From positions 1 to 64,000 of the forward strand of contig NZ_LGHT01000025.1 of the NCBI RefSeq assembly GCF_001202035.1: a DNA stretch of 64,000 nucleotides. Direction: 5' to 3'. The stretch comes from Pseudorhodobacter wandonensis. GTDB lineage: Bacteria > Pseudomonadota > Alphaproteobacteria > Rhodobacterales > Rhodobacteraceae. The position numbers and the translations under genes are program-made. The notes below the pieces were generated by a model, which saw only the letters and a program-made list of their open reading frames with translations, ran no database searches and had not been told where the DNA came from. Of this stretch, positions 35,949-44,081 are shown one piece after another (position 1 is the first letter of the stretch; each line of letters opens with the position of its first letter).

Positions 35949-37175
35949 CTATTGCGCGGGGCTTTCTTTGGGCTGCATCGCCAGCCAGATCAGTGCGCCG
36001 CCGGCCAGCACCAGAAATGGCACCATCGCCATATTCACCGCTGCCCAACCTTCATGCACCGACCCGCCCGAGCAATTCATCAACCCGCCCGATGACAGTG
36101 ACGCCATCGTCACGCCACCAAACACCAGCAGGTCGTTCAACCCCTGCATCCGCCCGCGTTCCTGCACCGTATGCGCGCCAGTAATCATCGTGGTCGCGCC
36201 GATGTAGCCAAAGTTCCAACCAACACCCAGCAGCACCAGAGCGGCAAAGAAATTGGGCAACTCGAACCCTGTCAGCGCGACAGCGCCGGCACCTGCCAGA
36301 ATAACCAGCCCGATCGCGATGATCTTTTCCACGCCAAAGCGGGCAATCAAATGACCGGTAAAGAACGAAGGGATATACATCGCCAGCACATGGGCCGTGA
36401 CTACGTCGGCGGCGTTAGAGGTGGTGAACCCACAGCCCACCACCGCGAGGGGCGATGAGGTCATCACGAGGTTCATCAACGCGTATGAAACGGTTGCGCA
36501 AATCACGGCCACGGCGATGCGCGGCGTGCGGATCAGCTCCCATCGGGTGCGGCCACGGGCCTCGCCGATTTTGGGCTTGGCGGGTGTTGGAATTTTCAGC
36601 GCCAGAAACAGGAAAGAGCCGACGATGTTCAGCGCGATCACCGCCAGATACGTACCCATGAACGGCACAACAAAGGCCTGCGCCGTGATTTTTACAAGCT
36701 GCGGCCCGATGATTGCAGAAATCAACCCGCCGGCCATTACCCAAGAAATTGCCTTGGGCCGGAAGGCATCGGACGCGGTATCGGCGGCGGCAAAACGGTA
36801 AAATCCTTGGGCCGACATATAGGTGCCGGAAAACACCGCCCCCAGCAGGAAAATTGCAAATGAGCCGCTGTAAAGCCCATAAGCCCCGATTGCGGCCCCA
36901 AGCGCGCCGGCAATTGTGCCAATCACAAACCCCACGCGCCGCCCGTATTTCTGCATGATCGCCGAAAGCGGTGTGGCCGATAGCATCGAGCCAACCACCA
37001 TGATCGAAATCGACAGTGTGGCCCAGCACGCGTTAGAGGCTAGCGTTTGGCCCGCGAGGCCGGCAATCGTAAAAATCATTGGCATCTGCGCGCCAAGGAT
37101 AGCTTGGGCGGCAACCAAGACCCACACATTGCGGCGCGAGTCGGCGGGGGCGGGAAGGGCGTCTGTTTGCGTCAT
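35949..37175 (-). CDS. MFS transporter
   Basis: 408 residues with about 12 membrane helices. AIMQKYGRRVGFVIG (about 73-87) is the A-motif-like loop 2-3 region of major facilitator proteins. FGYIGATTMITGAHTVQERGRMQGLNDLL is conserved in a family of putative multidrug or metabolite exporters. Substrate unknown. The ATG at 37175 (MTQTDALPAPADSRRNVW) is preferred; the frame runs 47 residues further upstream without membrane or family features. Divergent from alkA. Confidence 0.85.
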   Translation of the reverse strand: MTQTDALPAPADSRRNVWVLVAAQAILGAQMPMIFTIAGLAGQTLASNACWATLSISIMVVGSMLSATPLSAIMQKYGRRVGFVIGTIAGALGAAIGAYGLYSGSFAIFLLGAVFSGTYMSAQGFYRFAAADTASDAFRPKAISWVMAGGLISAIIGPQLVKITAQAFVVPFMGTYLAVIALNIVGSFLFLALKIPTPAKPKIGEARGRTRWELIRTPRIAVAVICATVSYALMNLVMTSSPLAVVGCGFTTSNAADVVTAHVLAMYIPSFFTGHLIARFGVEKIIAIGLVILAGAGAVALTGFELPNFFAALVLLGVGWNFGYIGATTMITGAHTVQERGRMQGLNDLLVFGGVTMASLSSGGLMNCSGGSVHEGWAAVNMAMVPFLVLAGGALIWLAMQPKESPAQ

Positions 37176-37315
37176 AGGGCTGAGTATTCCGATGCGGGCA
37201 ATTCGGGCAAGCGGCAAATTGTCATGGCTACAATCGCAAAGCCGCAGGCGCGGGCCTTTTGGGGGTTTCGTTGGGCCCATAGCCCCGCTAGCCTGCCGCA
37301 AAATCCGGGGGCGCA

Positions 37316-37945
37316 ATGGTTGGAAGAATTATCAAAGGCGATGGTTGCGTGGCCGAAGGGGCAGCGTGGCTGGCCAAAGCCGAGCCGCGCTTTGCCGTGG
37401 CCTTGGCGCAAACCGGCCCCTTGCCGTTGCGCTTGCGGGCTGACGGGTTTGCCGCACTGTTTGATGCGATCATCGGCCAACAGGTCAGCACCCAATCGGC
37501 CCGCGCCATCTGGCTGCGACTAGAGGGCGCAGGCCTGACCACCGAGGCCGCAGTTGCAACTGCGAGCGAAGAGGATTTGCGCGCCTGCGGGTTGTCACGC
37601 CAGAAAATCCGCTATGCCCATGCGCTGGCTGCGGCACGGATAGACTATGCCGCCTTGCCGCTGATGCCGGATGTGCAGGTTATCAAAACCCTGACGGCGG
37701 TGGCAGGTATCGGCACATGGACAGCCGAAATCTATGCCATGTTCAGCCTTGGCCGCGCCGATGTGTTCGCCCATGGTGATCTGGCCTTGCAAGAGGCGGC
37801 AAGGCGGCTGTTTGACTTGGATGACCGCCCGAAAGAAAAAGAGATGCGCCAGATTGCGCAGGCTTGGGCACCGTGGCGATCAGTTGCCGCACGGATTTTA
37901 TGGGCGTATTACCGCGTTTCAACCGCGAGAGAAGGGATCAGATGA
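37316..37945 (+). CDS. alkA: DNA-3-methyladenine glycosylase II (AlkA-type)
   Basis: 209 residues, HhH-GPD superfamily. IIGQQVSTQSARAIW is the helix before the hairpin, LTAVAGIGTWTAEIYAMFSLGRADVFAHGDLALQEA contains the helix-hairpin-helix GIGTWTA and the catalytic Asp. It removes alkylated bases for base excision repair. It lacks the N-terminal domain of E. coli AlkA (282 aa), like many short bacterial forms. ATGA overlap with the next gene. Confidence 0.88.
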   Translation: MVGRIIKGDGCVAEGAAWLAKAEPRFAVALAQTGPLPLRLRADGFAALFDAIIGQQVSTQSARAIWLRLEGAGLTTEAAVATASEEDLRACGLSRQKIRYAHALAAARIDYAALPLMPDVQVIKTLTAVAGIGTWTAEIYAMFSLGRADVFAHGDLALQEAARRLFDLDDRPKEKEMRQIAQAWAPWRSVAARILWAYYRVSTAREGIR

Positions 37946-38601
37946 CACGTAAACTTACTTCGGGGCGCAAAGGGGCCGCCCTTGGCCAGGCCCGCAGCAT
38001 GGTGGTCTTTGTGCATGGCTATGGCGCGGACGGGGCCGATTTGCTGGGCCTCGCCGATGCTTTGGCCGCGCATTTGCCCCATACCGCGTTCTATTCACCC
38101 GACGCACCAGAGCATTGCGCCGGCGCACCGATGGGGCGGCAATGGTTCCCGATCCCGTGGATTGACGGGTCTTCCGAAGTGGCCGCCCACCAAGGCCTAT
38201 TGGCTGCCGCCGATGATCTGAACGCGTTTCTCGATGAAAAGGTGGCCGAGGAAGGCCTTGCCCCCGAGGCGCTCGCGCTGGTCGGGTTTTCACAAGGCGC
38301 AATGATGAGCCTGCATGTCGCGCCGCGCCGTCAGACCGCCGTGGCCGGTGTGGTGGCGATTTCCGGGCGGTTGCTGTCGCCGGAATTGCTGCATCAGGCT
38401 GTGGTCAAACCGCCGGTGCTGCTGATCCATGGCGATCAGGACCCCGTTGTGCCGTTTGAGGATATGGGGCTGGCGGGCAATGCGCTGGTGGCGGCAGGGT
38501 TTGAAACCTATGGCCATGTGATGAAAGGCACCGGTCATGGCATCGCGCCTGACGGGCTTTCCGCAACGCTTGGTTTTTTGGCAGATCGTTTGCCGAAATA
38601 G
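37942..38601 (+). CDS. Alpha/beta hydrolase, carboxylesterase/phospholipase family
   Basis: 219 residues. FVHGYGADGADLLGL is the oxyanion region, LVGFSQGAMMSLH the Ser elbow, HGDQDPVVPFEDM holds the Asp and GTGHGIAPDG the His. This is the YpfH/acyl-protein thioesterase-like family (Abhydrolase_2). The ATG at 37942 overlaps the alkA stop (ATGA), so the pair is coupled. The longer frame inside alkA is rejected. A short hairpin at 38647-38663 (GCCCCG/CGGGGC) may end this transcript. Confidence 0.87.
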   Translation: MTRKLTSGRKGAALGQARSMVVFVHGYGADGADLLGLADALAAHLPHTAFYSPDAPEHCAGAPMGRQWFPIPWIDGSSEVAAHQGLLAAADDLNAFLDEKVAEEGLAPEALALVGFSQGAMMSLHVAPRRQTAVAGVVAISGRLLSPELLHQAVVKPPVLLIHGDQDPVVPFEDMGLAGNALVAAGFETYGHVMKGTGHGIAPDGLSATLGFLADRLPK

Positions 38602-38663
38602 GCATTGTCACAAAGGGTTCAAGAATCCTTGCTAAGTGACCTGCAGGCCCCGCATGACGGGGC

Positions 38664-38691
38664 TTGTCAGATCGCCGCCGCGATCTATAGT
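38664..38691 (+). promoter_or_regulatory. Candidate sigma-70 promoter of an orphan transcript
   Basis: TTGTCA (38664-38669) and TATAGT (38686-38691) are 16 bp apart, close to consensus. Predicted start is near 38698. No open reading frame with family features follows before the terminator at 39003. Confidence 0.55.
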
Positions 38692-38697
38692 GTTGGC

Positions 38698-39036
38698 AAG
38701 GGGCGATACCTATCGTCCTGACGCCGATAAGGTACGCGGTTCGGCCGCACCGGCGTATGGGAATTGGGCAATAAAATGGATGCTGCGTTCAGAAGCCGTT
38801 TTGTATCAGGGCCGCGCATACAGGGGCTGACCCTTGTGCCGTTGTGGCGCAGTTTTGGCGTGCTTTGGCATCTGCTTGGCGCGGCAAATGCGGCCCGTGT
38901 GTCGCGTTGGACGGTGACCGACCCCATCAGGCGCGTGCGACGCCAGAAAGTAACGATACGTTTGCCGTTTGTTACTGTCGTTGAAAAACCAATCGATCCC
39001 CAAAAGCGCGTGGCCTTCACGCGCTTTGTTTTTTTT
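38698..39036 (+). ncRNA. Candidate noncoding transcript of about 340 nt
   Basis: This segment is bounded by a near-consensus promoter and a strong terminator. A plus-strand frame from 38764 runs through the terminator without stopping and has no recognisable motif, so coding seems unlikely. Internal hairpins include TACGCGGT with ACCGGCGTA (38732-38757 region) and AGTAAC with GTTACT just before the terminator. It is not recognisable as tmRNA, RNase P, 6S or SRP RNA. It could also be a long leader or tail of a neighbour. Confidence 0.35.
39003..39036 (+). terminator. Strong orphan terminator
   Basis: AAAGCGCGTG (39003-39012), loop GCCTT, CACGCGCTTT (39018-39027), then GTTTTTTTTT. It is a textbook rho-independent terminator. 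The nearest upstream gene on the strand ends 400 bp earlier, which argues for a separate transcript. Confidence 0.9.
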
Positions 39037-39110
39037 GCAGACAACACTGATTTGCGGACCCGCACTGGCATAGGGGCGCATCAGTTTGCAGGTGTGTCGG
39101 GGTGGCGGCC

Positions 39111-39677
39111 ATGAATGCAGCAGTCATGGGGCTGCGGACGCTTGTCCTGAACGCCGATTATCAACCGCTCAGCTGGGCGCCGCTATCAGCCTGGACCTGG
39201 CAGCAGGCCTTGGTTGCGGTGATGCAAGACCGTGTGACGCAGGTTGAAACCTATGACGATGTGCTGATCCACACAGCGCGTCAAACCTTTGAGGTGCCGG
39301 CCGTCGTCGTTTTGAAAGAGTATAAGAAACGAAAGCATGTGCCGTTCACCCGCTATAATGTATTCCTGCGCGACGAGTTTCGATGCCAGTATTGCGGCGC
39401 AAAGCTTCCCGCCAATGAACTGACATTCGACCATGTCATTCCAAGAAGCCGGTCGGGGCAGTCAAGTTGGGAAAATATCGTTTCGGCCTGTGGTCCTGAC
39501 AATATGAAAAAGGCGAACAGAACCCCAAGCGAGGCGCATATGAAACTGCTAAGGGCGCCCTACCGACCGACCCCGCAGGATCTTGATCGCATCGCGCGAA
39601 AGATGCCGTTGGTGAAAGGCGAGCTTCACAACACCTGGCTTGATTATTTGTATTGGAGCGCCGAGATCGAGGCCTGA
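39111..39677 (+). CDS. HNH endonuclease
   Basis: 188 residues. RDEFRCQYCGAKLPANELTFDHVIPRSRSGQSSWENIVSACGPDNMKK contains the HNH/McrA-like motif: CxxC, DHVIP with the catalytic His, and the ENIV...C zinc ligand. This chromosomal HNH protein is widely conserved in Rhodobacterales and probably has a repair or maintenance role, but no function is established. ATG 39111 (MNAAVMGLRTLVLNADYQPLSW) is preferred over GTG 39102. Confidence 0.88.
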   Translation: MNAAVMGLRTLVLNADYQPLSWAPLSAWTWQQALVAVMQDRVTQVETYDDVLIHTARQTFEVPAVVVLKEYKKRKHVPFTRYNVFLRDEFRCQYCGAKLPANELTFDHVIPRSRSGQSSWENIVSACGPDNMKKANRTPSEAHMKLLRAPYRPTPQDLDRIARKMPLVKGELHNTWLDYLYWSAEIEA

Positions 39678-39705
39678 TCAAGAACAGGCGGATAGGGGTG
39701 TAGCG

Positions 39706-40575
39706 TTGCGATTTGCACAGGTGATGATACGGGCGGCGCTAGGCTTGGTGGCAGCCCTTGTGATCGGTGTCATCGCCCTTCGTTTTGCAGATGTGCGGGC
39801 CGATGCCGCCCTTCGCAGCGAACTCTTTTCGGTTTCATCCGCGGTGGCAGCCCCGCCATTTGACCCCAAGATGGTTGACGGATTGCCCGAGGCGGCACAG
39901 CGTTTTTTCCTGTTTGCCATTCAACCCGGTACGCCCTTGCGCAAGACGGCGGTGATCAGAATGGGCGGAGAGCTGAGCCTCGGCACGCGCGATGATCCTG
40001 ACTATCAGGATATGTGGGCCGATCAGGTGCTCGCGCCGCCCCACGGTTTTGTTTGGCAGGTCCGCACGGGCGGCGCCATGCTCGTGACCGGAACAGACGC
40101 ATTGGGACCATCAGACAGCTGGAGCAGGTTTCGTATTTTCAATGCCGTGCCTGTTGGACGTGTCAGCCGCGATCTCGATCACCGCCGCTCATCCTTTGGG
40201 CGTATGGTGGGTGAGGGCCTTATCTGGACGCCCGCAGCCTTTCTGCCTGCCGCCGAGGCCGGTTGGGACCTGATCGAATGGCACGGGCTAGATGCCGATA
40301 CGGCCGAGGTACGCGTGCACGCCGGAGACATGGAACAGACAGCGCGCATAACCGTTGATAGCGCAGGGCGATTGTCGCGCGTGCTGTTTCAGCGCTGGAG
40401 CAATGAGAACGCGGCGCGGGTCTACCGTCTTCAACCCTTCGGCGGCGATGTGTCCGCGTTCGAAACTTTTGATGGGTTCCACCTGCCCACGCAGGTTATC
40501 GGTGGCAATCATTACGGGACCGATCTTTACCACCCGTTCTTTAAGGCCAAAGTTGAAACGGTGAGTTTTTTCTAA
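39706..40575 (+). CDS. DUF6544-like hypothetical protein with N-terminal membrane anchor
   Basis: 289 residues. A hydrophobic helix (LGLVAALVIGVIALRFA, about 11-28) anchors or exports the protein. The rest contains LPEAAQRFFLFAIQPGTPL, MGGELSLG and FDGFHLPTQVIGGNHYGTDLYHPFFKAKV, which resemble the DUF6544/DUF6920 family of unknown function. The start is probably TTG 39706, with AGGGG eight bases upstream; ATG 39724 is possible. Located 28 bp after the HNH gene. Confidence 0.7.
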   Translation: MRFAQVMIRAALGLVAALVIGVIALRFADVRADAALRSELFSVSSAVAAPPFDPKMVDGLPEAAQRFFLFAIQPGTPLRKTAVIRMGGELSLGTRDDPDYQDMWADQVLAPPHGFVWQVRTGGAMLVTGTDALGPSDSWSRFRIFNAVPVGRVSRDLDHRRSSFGRMVGEGLIWTPAAFLPAAEAGWDLIEWHGLDADTAEVRVHAGDMEQTARITVDSAGRLSRVLFQRWSNENAARVYRLQPFGGDVSAFETFDGFHLPTQVIGGNHYGTDLYHPFFKAKVETVSFF

Positions 40576-40580
40576 AGCGC

Positions 40581-40612
40581 GGCCCAAACCTTTGTGGTTT
40601 GGCCTATTTGCA
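40581..40612. terminator. Terminator between convergent genes
   Basis: GGCCCAAACC (40581-40590) pairs with GGTTTGGCC (40596-40604) with one bulged C, followed by TATTTG. It lies between the stops at 40575 and 40626. Confidence 0.75.
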
Positions 40613-40625
40613 ACCACACAAACCG

Positions 40626-41534
40626 TTAGGGCAAACTGATGCGTGAAAGCACGCCTAAATGATCGGAGCCCAAATAGGGGCGCAGCTCAACGCTGCCGGT
40701 GGCGCCTTTTGGCACCAACACCGAATCTATCGGTAAGGGCAGTAACCAACCGCCCAGTTTAAAGGTATTTCTAAAGGCGCCGAGGCGGTGGTTTCCGGCG
40801 GCTTGCTTGATCCGCTCAACGTTGCCGCCCCAAGGAACCATGTTGAAATCGCCCGCGATCAGTATCGGGCCTTTCAGACCCGCGATGCGCGTGGCGATGG
40901 TTTGGCTTTGTTCGTATTGATTAAACGGAAAGGGCCATTCCAAGTGAACAGATAAAACCCATATTGGCTGGCCATTTGGCGACAACACCTGAATCCCCGC
41001 CAGCCCGGCTTTGGCCAGGCAAAATTCAGAGCCGTCTACGACAGGTAACGAGGTTAGTATGGCTACGTCTTGCGCCGGTCGGAATTTGCATGTGACCGTG
41101 TTGGGATAGTGGTCAAACATGTTGGCCATGAACCGTCGGTTATGGTCGGAAACCTCTTGCAACGTCACAATCTCGGCGCCGGATGCAATAATATCGTCAG
41201 CCAATGGATAACGCGGCCAAGCCTTGGATAGCAGGTTCTTTTGGTAAAGCTTTAGACATCCATCCGTGCAATCCGTTCCCGAGGAAAAAACGCCGGGTGC
41301 AATTGAGCCGACCGCCATAACCGCCACGGCGAACGAGAAAACTGCACGGCGCTTTGCCCTCATCAAAAACATGATCACTGACAGCGGAATCAGCAACACG
41401 CCTGCCTGCGGTCGGACCACCGCTGCCGAATTCCCGAGTTCGAGAAAATACCCGCTAAATCCAAGTGGAACCAACCCAATCAGAACTGCCGCACTGCCAA
41501 ATGCCAGAGCCCGCATGATCGCACTGTCAAACAT
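40626..41534 (-). CDS. Endonuclease/exonuclease/phosphatase (EEP) family protein
   Basis: 302 residues. Three N-terminal hydrophobic helices (about 10-80) precede an EEP domain: IVTLQEVSDHNRRF (metal-binding Glu), AILTSLPV, VHLEWPFP, LIAGDFNMVPW (Asp/Asn) and the final LGSDHLGVLSRISLP (catalytic Asp-His). Members of this membrane-tethered form may be nucleases or lipid phosphatases; substrate unknown. Convergent with the preceding gene. Confidence 0.85.
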   Translation of the reverse strand: MFDSAIMRALAFGSAAVLIGLVPLGFSGYFLELGNSAAVVRPQAGVLLIPLSVIMFLMRAKRRAVFSFAVAVMAVGSIAPGVFSSGTDCTDGCLKLYQKNLLSKAWPRYPLADDIIASGAEIVTLQEVSDHNRRFMANMFDHYPNTVTCKFRPAQDVAILTSLPVVDGSEFCLAKAGLAGIQVLSPNGQPIWVLSVHLEWPFPFNQYEQSQTIATRIAGLKGPILIAGDFNMVPWGGNVERIKQAAGNHRLGAFRNTFKLGGWLLPLPIDSVLVPKGATGSVELRPYLGSDHLGVLSRISLP

Positions 41535-41796
41535 TTTCTACGCCCTGTGCTGGGGAATGCGCAACGTGAACCAACCTAGTGCGCAAATGTCGGGCGCGCG
41601 TCCAGCGCCAAATCGCAATTCCCCGATCTGCGCCGACAATCACCGCTAAATCAAGGAAAACCATTGCGGCTTGGGGCAGGGGCGGAGTTGCTGGTGGGTA
41701 AGGGCAGATCTTACGCCATGCCAGATTGAAAACCATAGCCAACCCAATCTGATGGCGCACAGCTATGGTTGCCATCCGGCTTAGGATCATTAGATC

Positions 41797-41943
41797 CTAG
41801 TGGCAGTGCACTCTGCCGACGCTATTGTCCATATGACAGCACTGGCCAGGGGGCGAGTTTTTGCGACATCCGCCCCCATGGGCGCTAACCATGTGAGGTG
41901 CTGTAACCGCTAATAAAAATGCAAACAGCGCAAAACGCTTCAT
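41797..41943 (-). CDS. Small secreted Cys/His-rich protein (YHYH-like tail)
   Basis: 48 residues: signal peptide MKRFALFAFLLAVTAPHMVSA, then a 26-residue mature peptide, HGGGCRKNSPPGQCCHMD plus NSVGRVHCH. Three Cys and several His suggest metal binding or disulfides. The HGGGC...CCHMD...G-VHCH pattern resembles the tails of small secreted proteins with a YHYH-like motif; no function is known. GGATAT upstream of the ATG and the clear signal sequence support a real gene. The longer frame to 42021 is not credible. Confidence 0.65.
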   Translation of the reverse strand: MKRFALFAFLLAVTAPHMVSAHGGGCRKNSPPGQCCHMDNSVGRVHCH

Positions 41944-42105
41944 TGATATATCCTTTAAAAATGTAAATTTGGGTGACGCCATGCAGATAGGCCTGCGGCT
42001 TTGGCAAATAGCCCCAACCACCTGTTGGCGATCGGGGCGAAAATGATAAAATACTAGTGACGGCGCAATCTACGTCGTCTTATTCATAAATATTTTAGCC
42101 GCCAG

Positions 42106-42128
42106 AATTGTCAATATGATAATTGTCA
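42106..42128 (+). promoter_or_regulatory. Direct repeat upstream of HTH gene (candidate regulator site)
   Basis: AATTGTCA occurs at 42106-42113 and again at 42121-42128, 15 bp start to start, about 20 bp upstream of the promoter at 42147. The spacing would put the two on roughly the same helix face region, as for tandem activator or repressor sites. No partner protein is identified. Confidence 0.35.
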
Positions 42129-42146
42129 GCGCGATCGCTTTTGCGT

Positions 42147-42174
42147 TTGATCGTCGCTATGCCTGAGGTATAAA
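42147..42174 (+). promoter_or_regulatory. Candidate promoter of HTH gene
   Basis: TTGATC (42147-42152), 16 bp, TATAAA (42169-42174). Predicted start near 42181, 19 bases before the ATG at 42200. Confidence 0.55.
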
Positions 42175-42199
42175 TGTGACTTAAGAGGTAGGGACAACC

Positions 42200-42502
42200 A
42201 TGAACAAACTATCTGCACTCTTCTCGCTGCGCTGCATCCTGCGCGACATGGAAAAAGATATTGGCCTGCAAGAGTTAAGTGCACCAGAAATGGATGTGTT
42301 TCTTGCCGCAAATGCCATGGCCAGGGATGAGGGCGCAGCAGTTACGTCCGACCAGATCTATAGCCATGAAATGGCTTCGGGCCTCGCCCAGGCAACCTAC
42401 CACCGCGCACTTAGGTCACTTGTAGGCATCGGCTTGATTGAAAAGGCCAATGGCTACAAGGTCGGGCTCTATGTTGTCCGAAGCGACTTGGTCGGTAAAT
42501 GA
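42200..42502 (+). CDS. Winged-helix-like small protein
   Basis: 100 residues. LSAPEMDVFLAANAMARDEG, VTSDQIYSHEMASGLAQATYHRALRSLVGIGLIEKA and the beta-hairpin-like NGYKVGLYVVRS are arranged like a MarR/wHTH DNA-binding domain without extra domains. It may be a regulator of itself or of the adjacent membrane-protein gene. AGAGGTAGGG provides the ribosome site. No closer family recognised. Confidence 0.65.
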   Translation: MNKLSALFSLRCILRDMEKDIGLQELSAPEMDVFLAANAMARDEGAAVTSDQIYSHEMASGLAQATYHRALRSLVGIGLIEKANGYKVGLYVVRSDLVGK

Positions 42503-42608
42503 ATCGTTCAAGTAAGTTGTTTTCCATTGGTGGGGCTGTGCCCCGTCACTTTACGCGCAGCAGATTTTGCTGTGCCAAACTTCAATTCGCGCGGGTCGGC
42601 AGTCTTTC

Positions 42609-43178
42609 ATGAACTTTCTGATCGTTGCCGCAGCGTATATTCTCGCGCACGGAGTGACAGCTTTGGTTGTGACACCGGTGCAGAGCATATTTTTCCCTGA
42701 ATATACAGTCTTTGCCAGCCTGATCTATCTACCGCATGGCGTTAGGGTCTTGGCAACCTGGGCATTCGGTTGGAGGGCGATACCCGCGCTTGTGCTCGGC
42801 GTAACGATGTCAGCATGGCTTTTTTCTCCGACCGCTAGCCTGGAGTTTCTGGAACCTGACTTGGTGAAAGGCATACTCATCGGCGCCTTTTCGGCATTTC
42901 TGGCGTTCGAACTGGCGCGGTTTGTCGGGTACGACTCTTATTTTGGTCACATGAGAAAAGTGAACTGGAAAGTTTTAATCATCATAGGTGCGATATCCTC
43001 GATCATTAACTCTTTGGGGCAAACACTTGCATATTCCGGGCTTATTGGTCTGGGTAACATCCCCGGAACCTTGGTCATCTATGCTGTGGGCGACTTGGTT
43101 GGTCTTGTCGTCTGCATGGTGGTGCTAATGTTCTGCTTCCGTTGGGTCCGCTGGTTCAGCCTGTCAAAGGGGCAGTAG
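42609..43178 (+). CDS. MASE1-like integral membrane protein
   Basis: 189 residues with five to six hydrophobic segments. The central FASLIYLPHGVRVLATWAFGWRAIPAL resembles the MASE1 sensor-domain core, but there is no attached signalling domain. Function unknown. The ATG at 42609 is used because the sequence before it (from 42567) is polar and unlike the family. It follows the HTH gene by 106 bp; an IS3 fragment lies 165 bp downstream. Confidence 0.65.
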   Translation: MNFLIVAAAYILAHGVTALVVTPVQSIFFPEYTVFASLIYLPHGVRVLATWAFGWRAIPALVLGVTMSAWLFSPTASLEFLEPDLVKGILIGAFSAFLAFELARFVGYDSYFGHMRKVNWKVLIIIGAISSIINSLGQTLAYSGLIGLGNIPGTLVIYAVGDLVGLVVCMVVLMFCFRWVRWFSLSKGQ

Positions 43179-43342
43179 ACGTAACGTCAAAACTCTTGAC
43201 CAAGCCCTTTGGAATGCCGCTAATGAAGTGCCTCCCCGATTGGGCTATGGTTATGTCGTTTTCGGCCCGTAAGCCGCAGCTGATAAACGAGAAAAGCCGA
43301 AAGATACCGTGCGGAGGTTTCGGCAAATAACGCTGTTCAAAA

Positions 43343-43449
43343 GGCGAGGTGTTTTACGCGTTGAGCAAAGCCCAGATACTGATCGAAAACGCGGCCCCCG
43401 TAGCGCCTCGGGCGATCGCCCACCAGCGCCGGAAAGCATGGCGATAGGC
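43343..43449 (+). pseudogene. IS3-family OrfB (transposase) C-terminal remnant
   Basis: One frame reads GEVFYALSKAQILIEN (43343-43390). A +2 shift then reads RGPRSASGDRPPAPESMAI (43390-43446). Together they match the OrfB C-terminus (FY-L-EAQ-LIE-WR...RPHS-LGYRPPAPE), with the WRRHYN part lost and a frameshift. Nothing else of the element is recognisable. Confidence 0.7.
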
Positions 43450-43879
43450 CATAGGACATTACTTGGCGGAACAAGTTGCGCCGATCTTGACCACCTCAAA
43501 GAGTAAAGCGTAGCTTTGGATGAAAAGGGGGGCGCCTGCCCATTGGACAAGTTCCTCTTTGATGAAGTTCCTGAGATCCTTGGGTCACTAGAGATAAATC
43601 CCGAGTTTCTGAAGTGCATCATCCTCCACCTTTGGGGCACCGAGCACGCTATCGAGCATTCCGTGCCGAAGACTACGCTCATATTTGGCTACCCAAATGG
43701 CCGACTGCATAGGCTTCATGGATGACCACTGCTAGCTAAAACTTGTCGTCAGCTTCGCAGTCCACCAAACGCAAGTAGGAGAGGACACCGACAATTTGGG
43801 GCAGCCAATGAGGCATTCCGCAGAATCAACGTAATTTCAAGCTTTTGAAAGGATTTGTTTTTCAATCACCTAAGGTGAT
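43450..43879. other. Stretch without recognisable genes, next to tRNA-Gln
   Basis: Two overlapping open frames (43516-43725 plus; 43251-43682 minus) have no recognisable motifs and no good ribosome sites. Composition is more AT-rich than the flanking core genes. It is probably the eroded edge of an insertion. Confidence 0.5.
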
Positions 43880-43954
43880 TGGCTGGGGCGGTAGGATTCG
43901 AACCTACGGTACACGGTACCAAAAACCGACGCCTTACCACTTGGCCACGCCCCA
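43880..43954 (-). tRNA. tRNA-Gln (anticodon TTG)
   Basis: 75 nt with encoded CCA. On the minus strand the acceptor stem is TGGGGCG/CGCCCCA, the anticodon loop TTTTGGT gives TTG, and the T arm contains GGTTCGAATCC. The 3' end faces the gene-poor region 43179-43879, the side where elements integrate when they use tRNA genes. Confidence 0.96.
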
Positions 43955-44081
43955 ACTGAAGCGGTGTTTAGCGAAGCCTGCCGTGGGCTGCAAGGGGCTT
44001 TTGACGAAAAAATCACAACAAAATTTTCGACCTCGCAATGGGGCGTTGCAGGCCACCGGTTCTGGCCTTATCAGCAAGGCT

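Noticed and set aside
38764-39114. 116-codon plus-strand frame before the HNH gene
   Set aside because: It reads through a very strong terminator and overlaps the HNH start; no motif recognised.
43251-43682. 143-codon minus-strand frame near the IS3 remnant
   Set aside because: It lies opposite the transposase fragment; its sequence is the antisense of decayed IS DNA plus unrecognised sequence.
43880-43954. Attachment-site duplication of the tRNA-Gln 3' end
   Set aside because: I looked for a second copy of the tRNA end in 41500-43880 and found none, so no att site is claimed.
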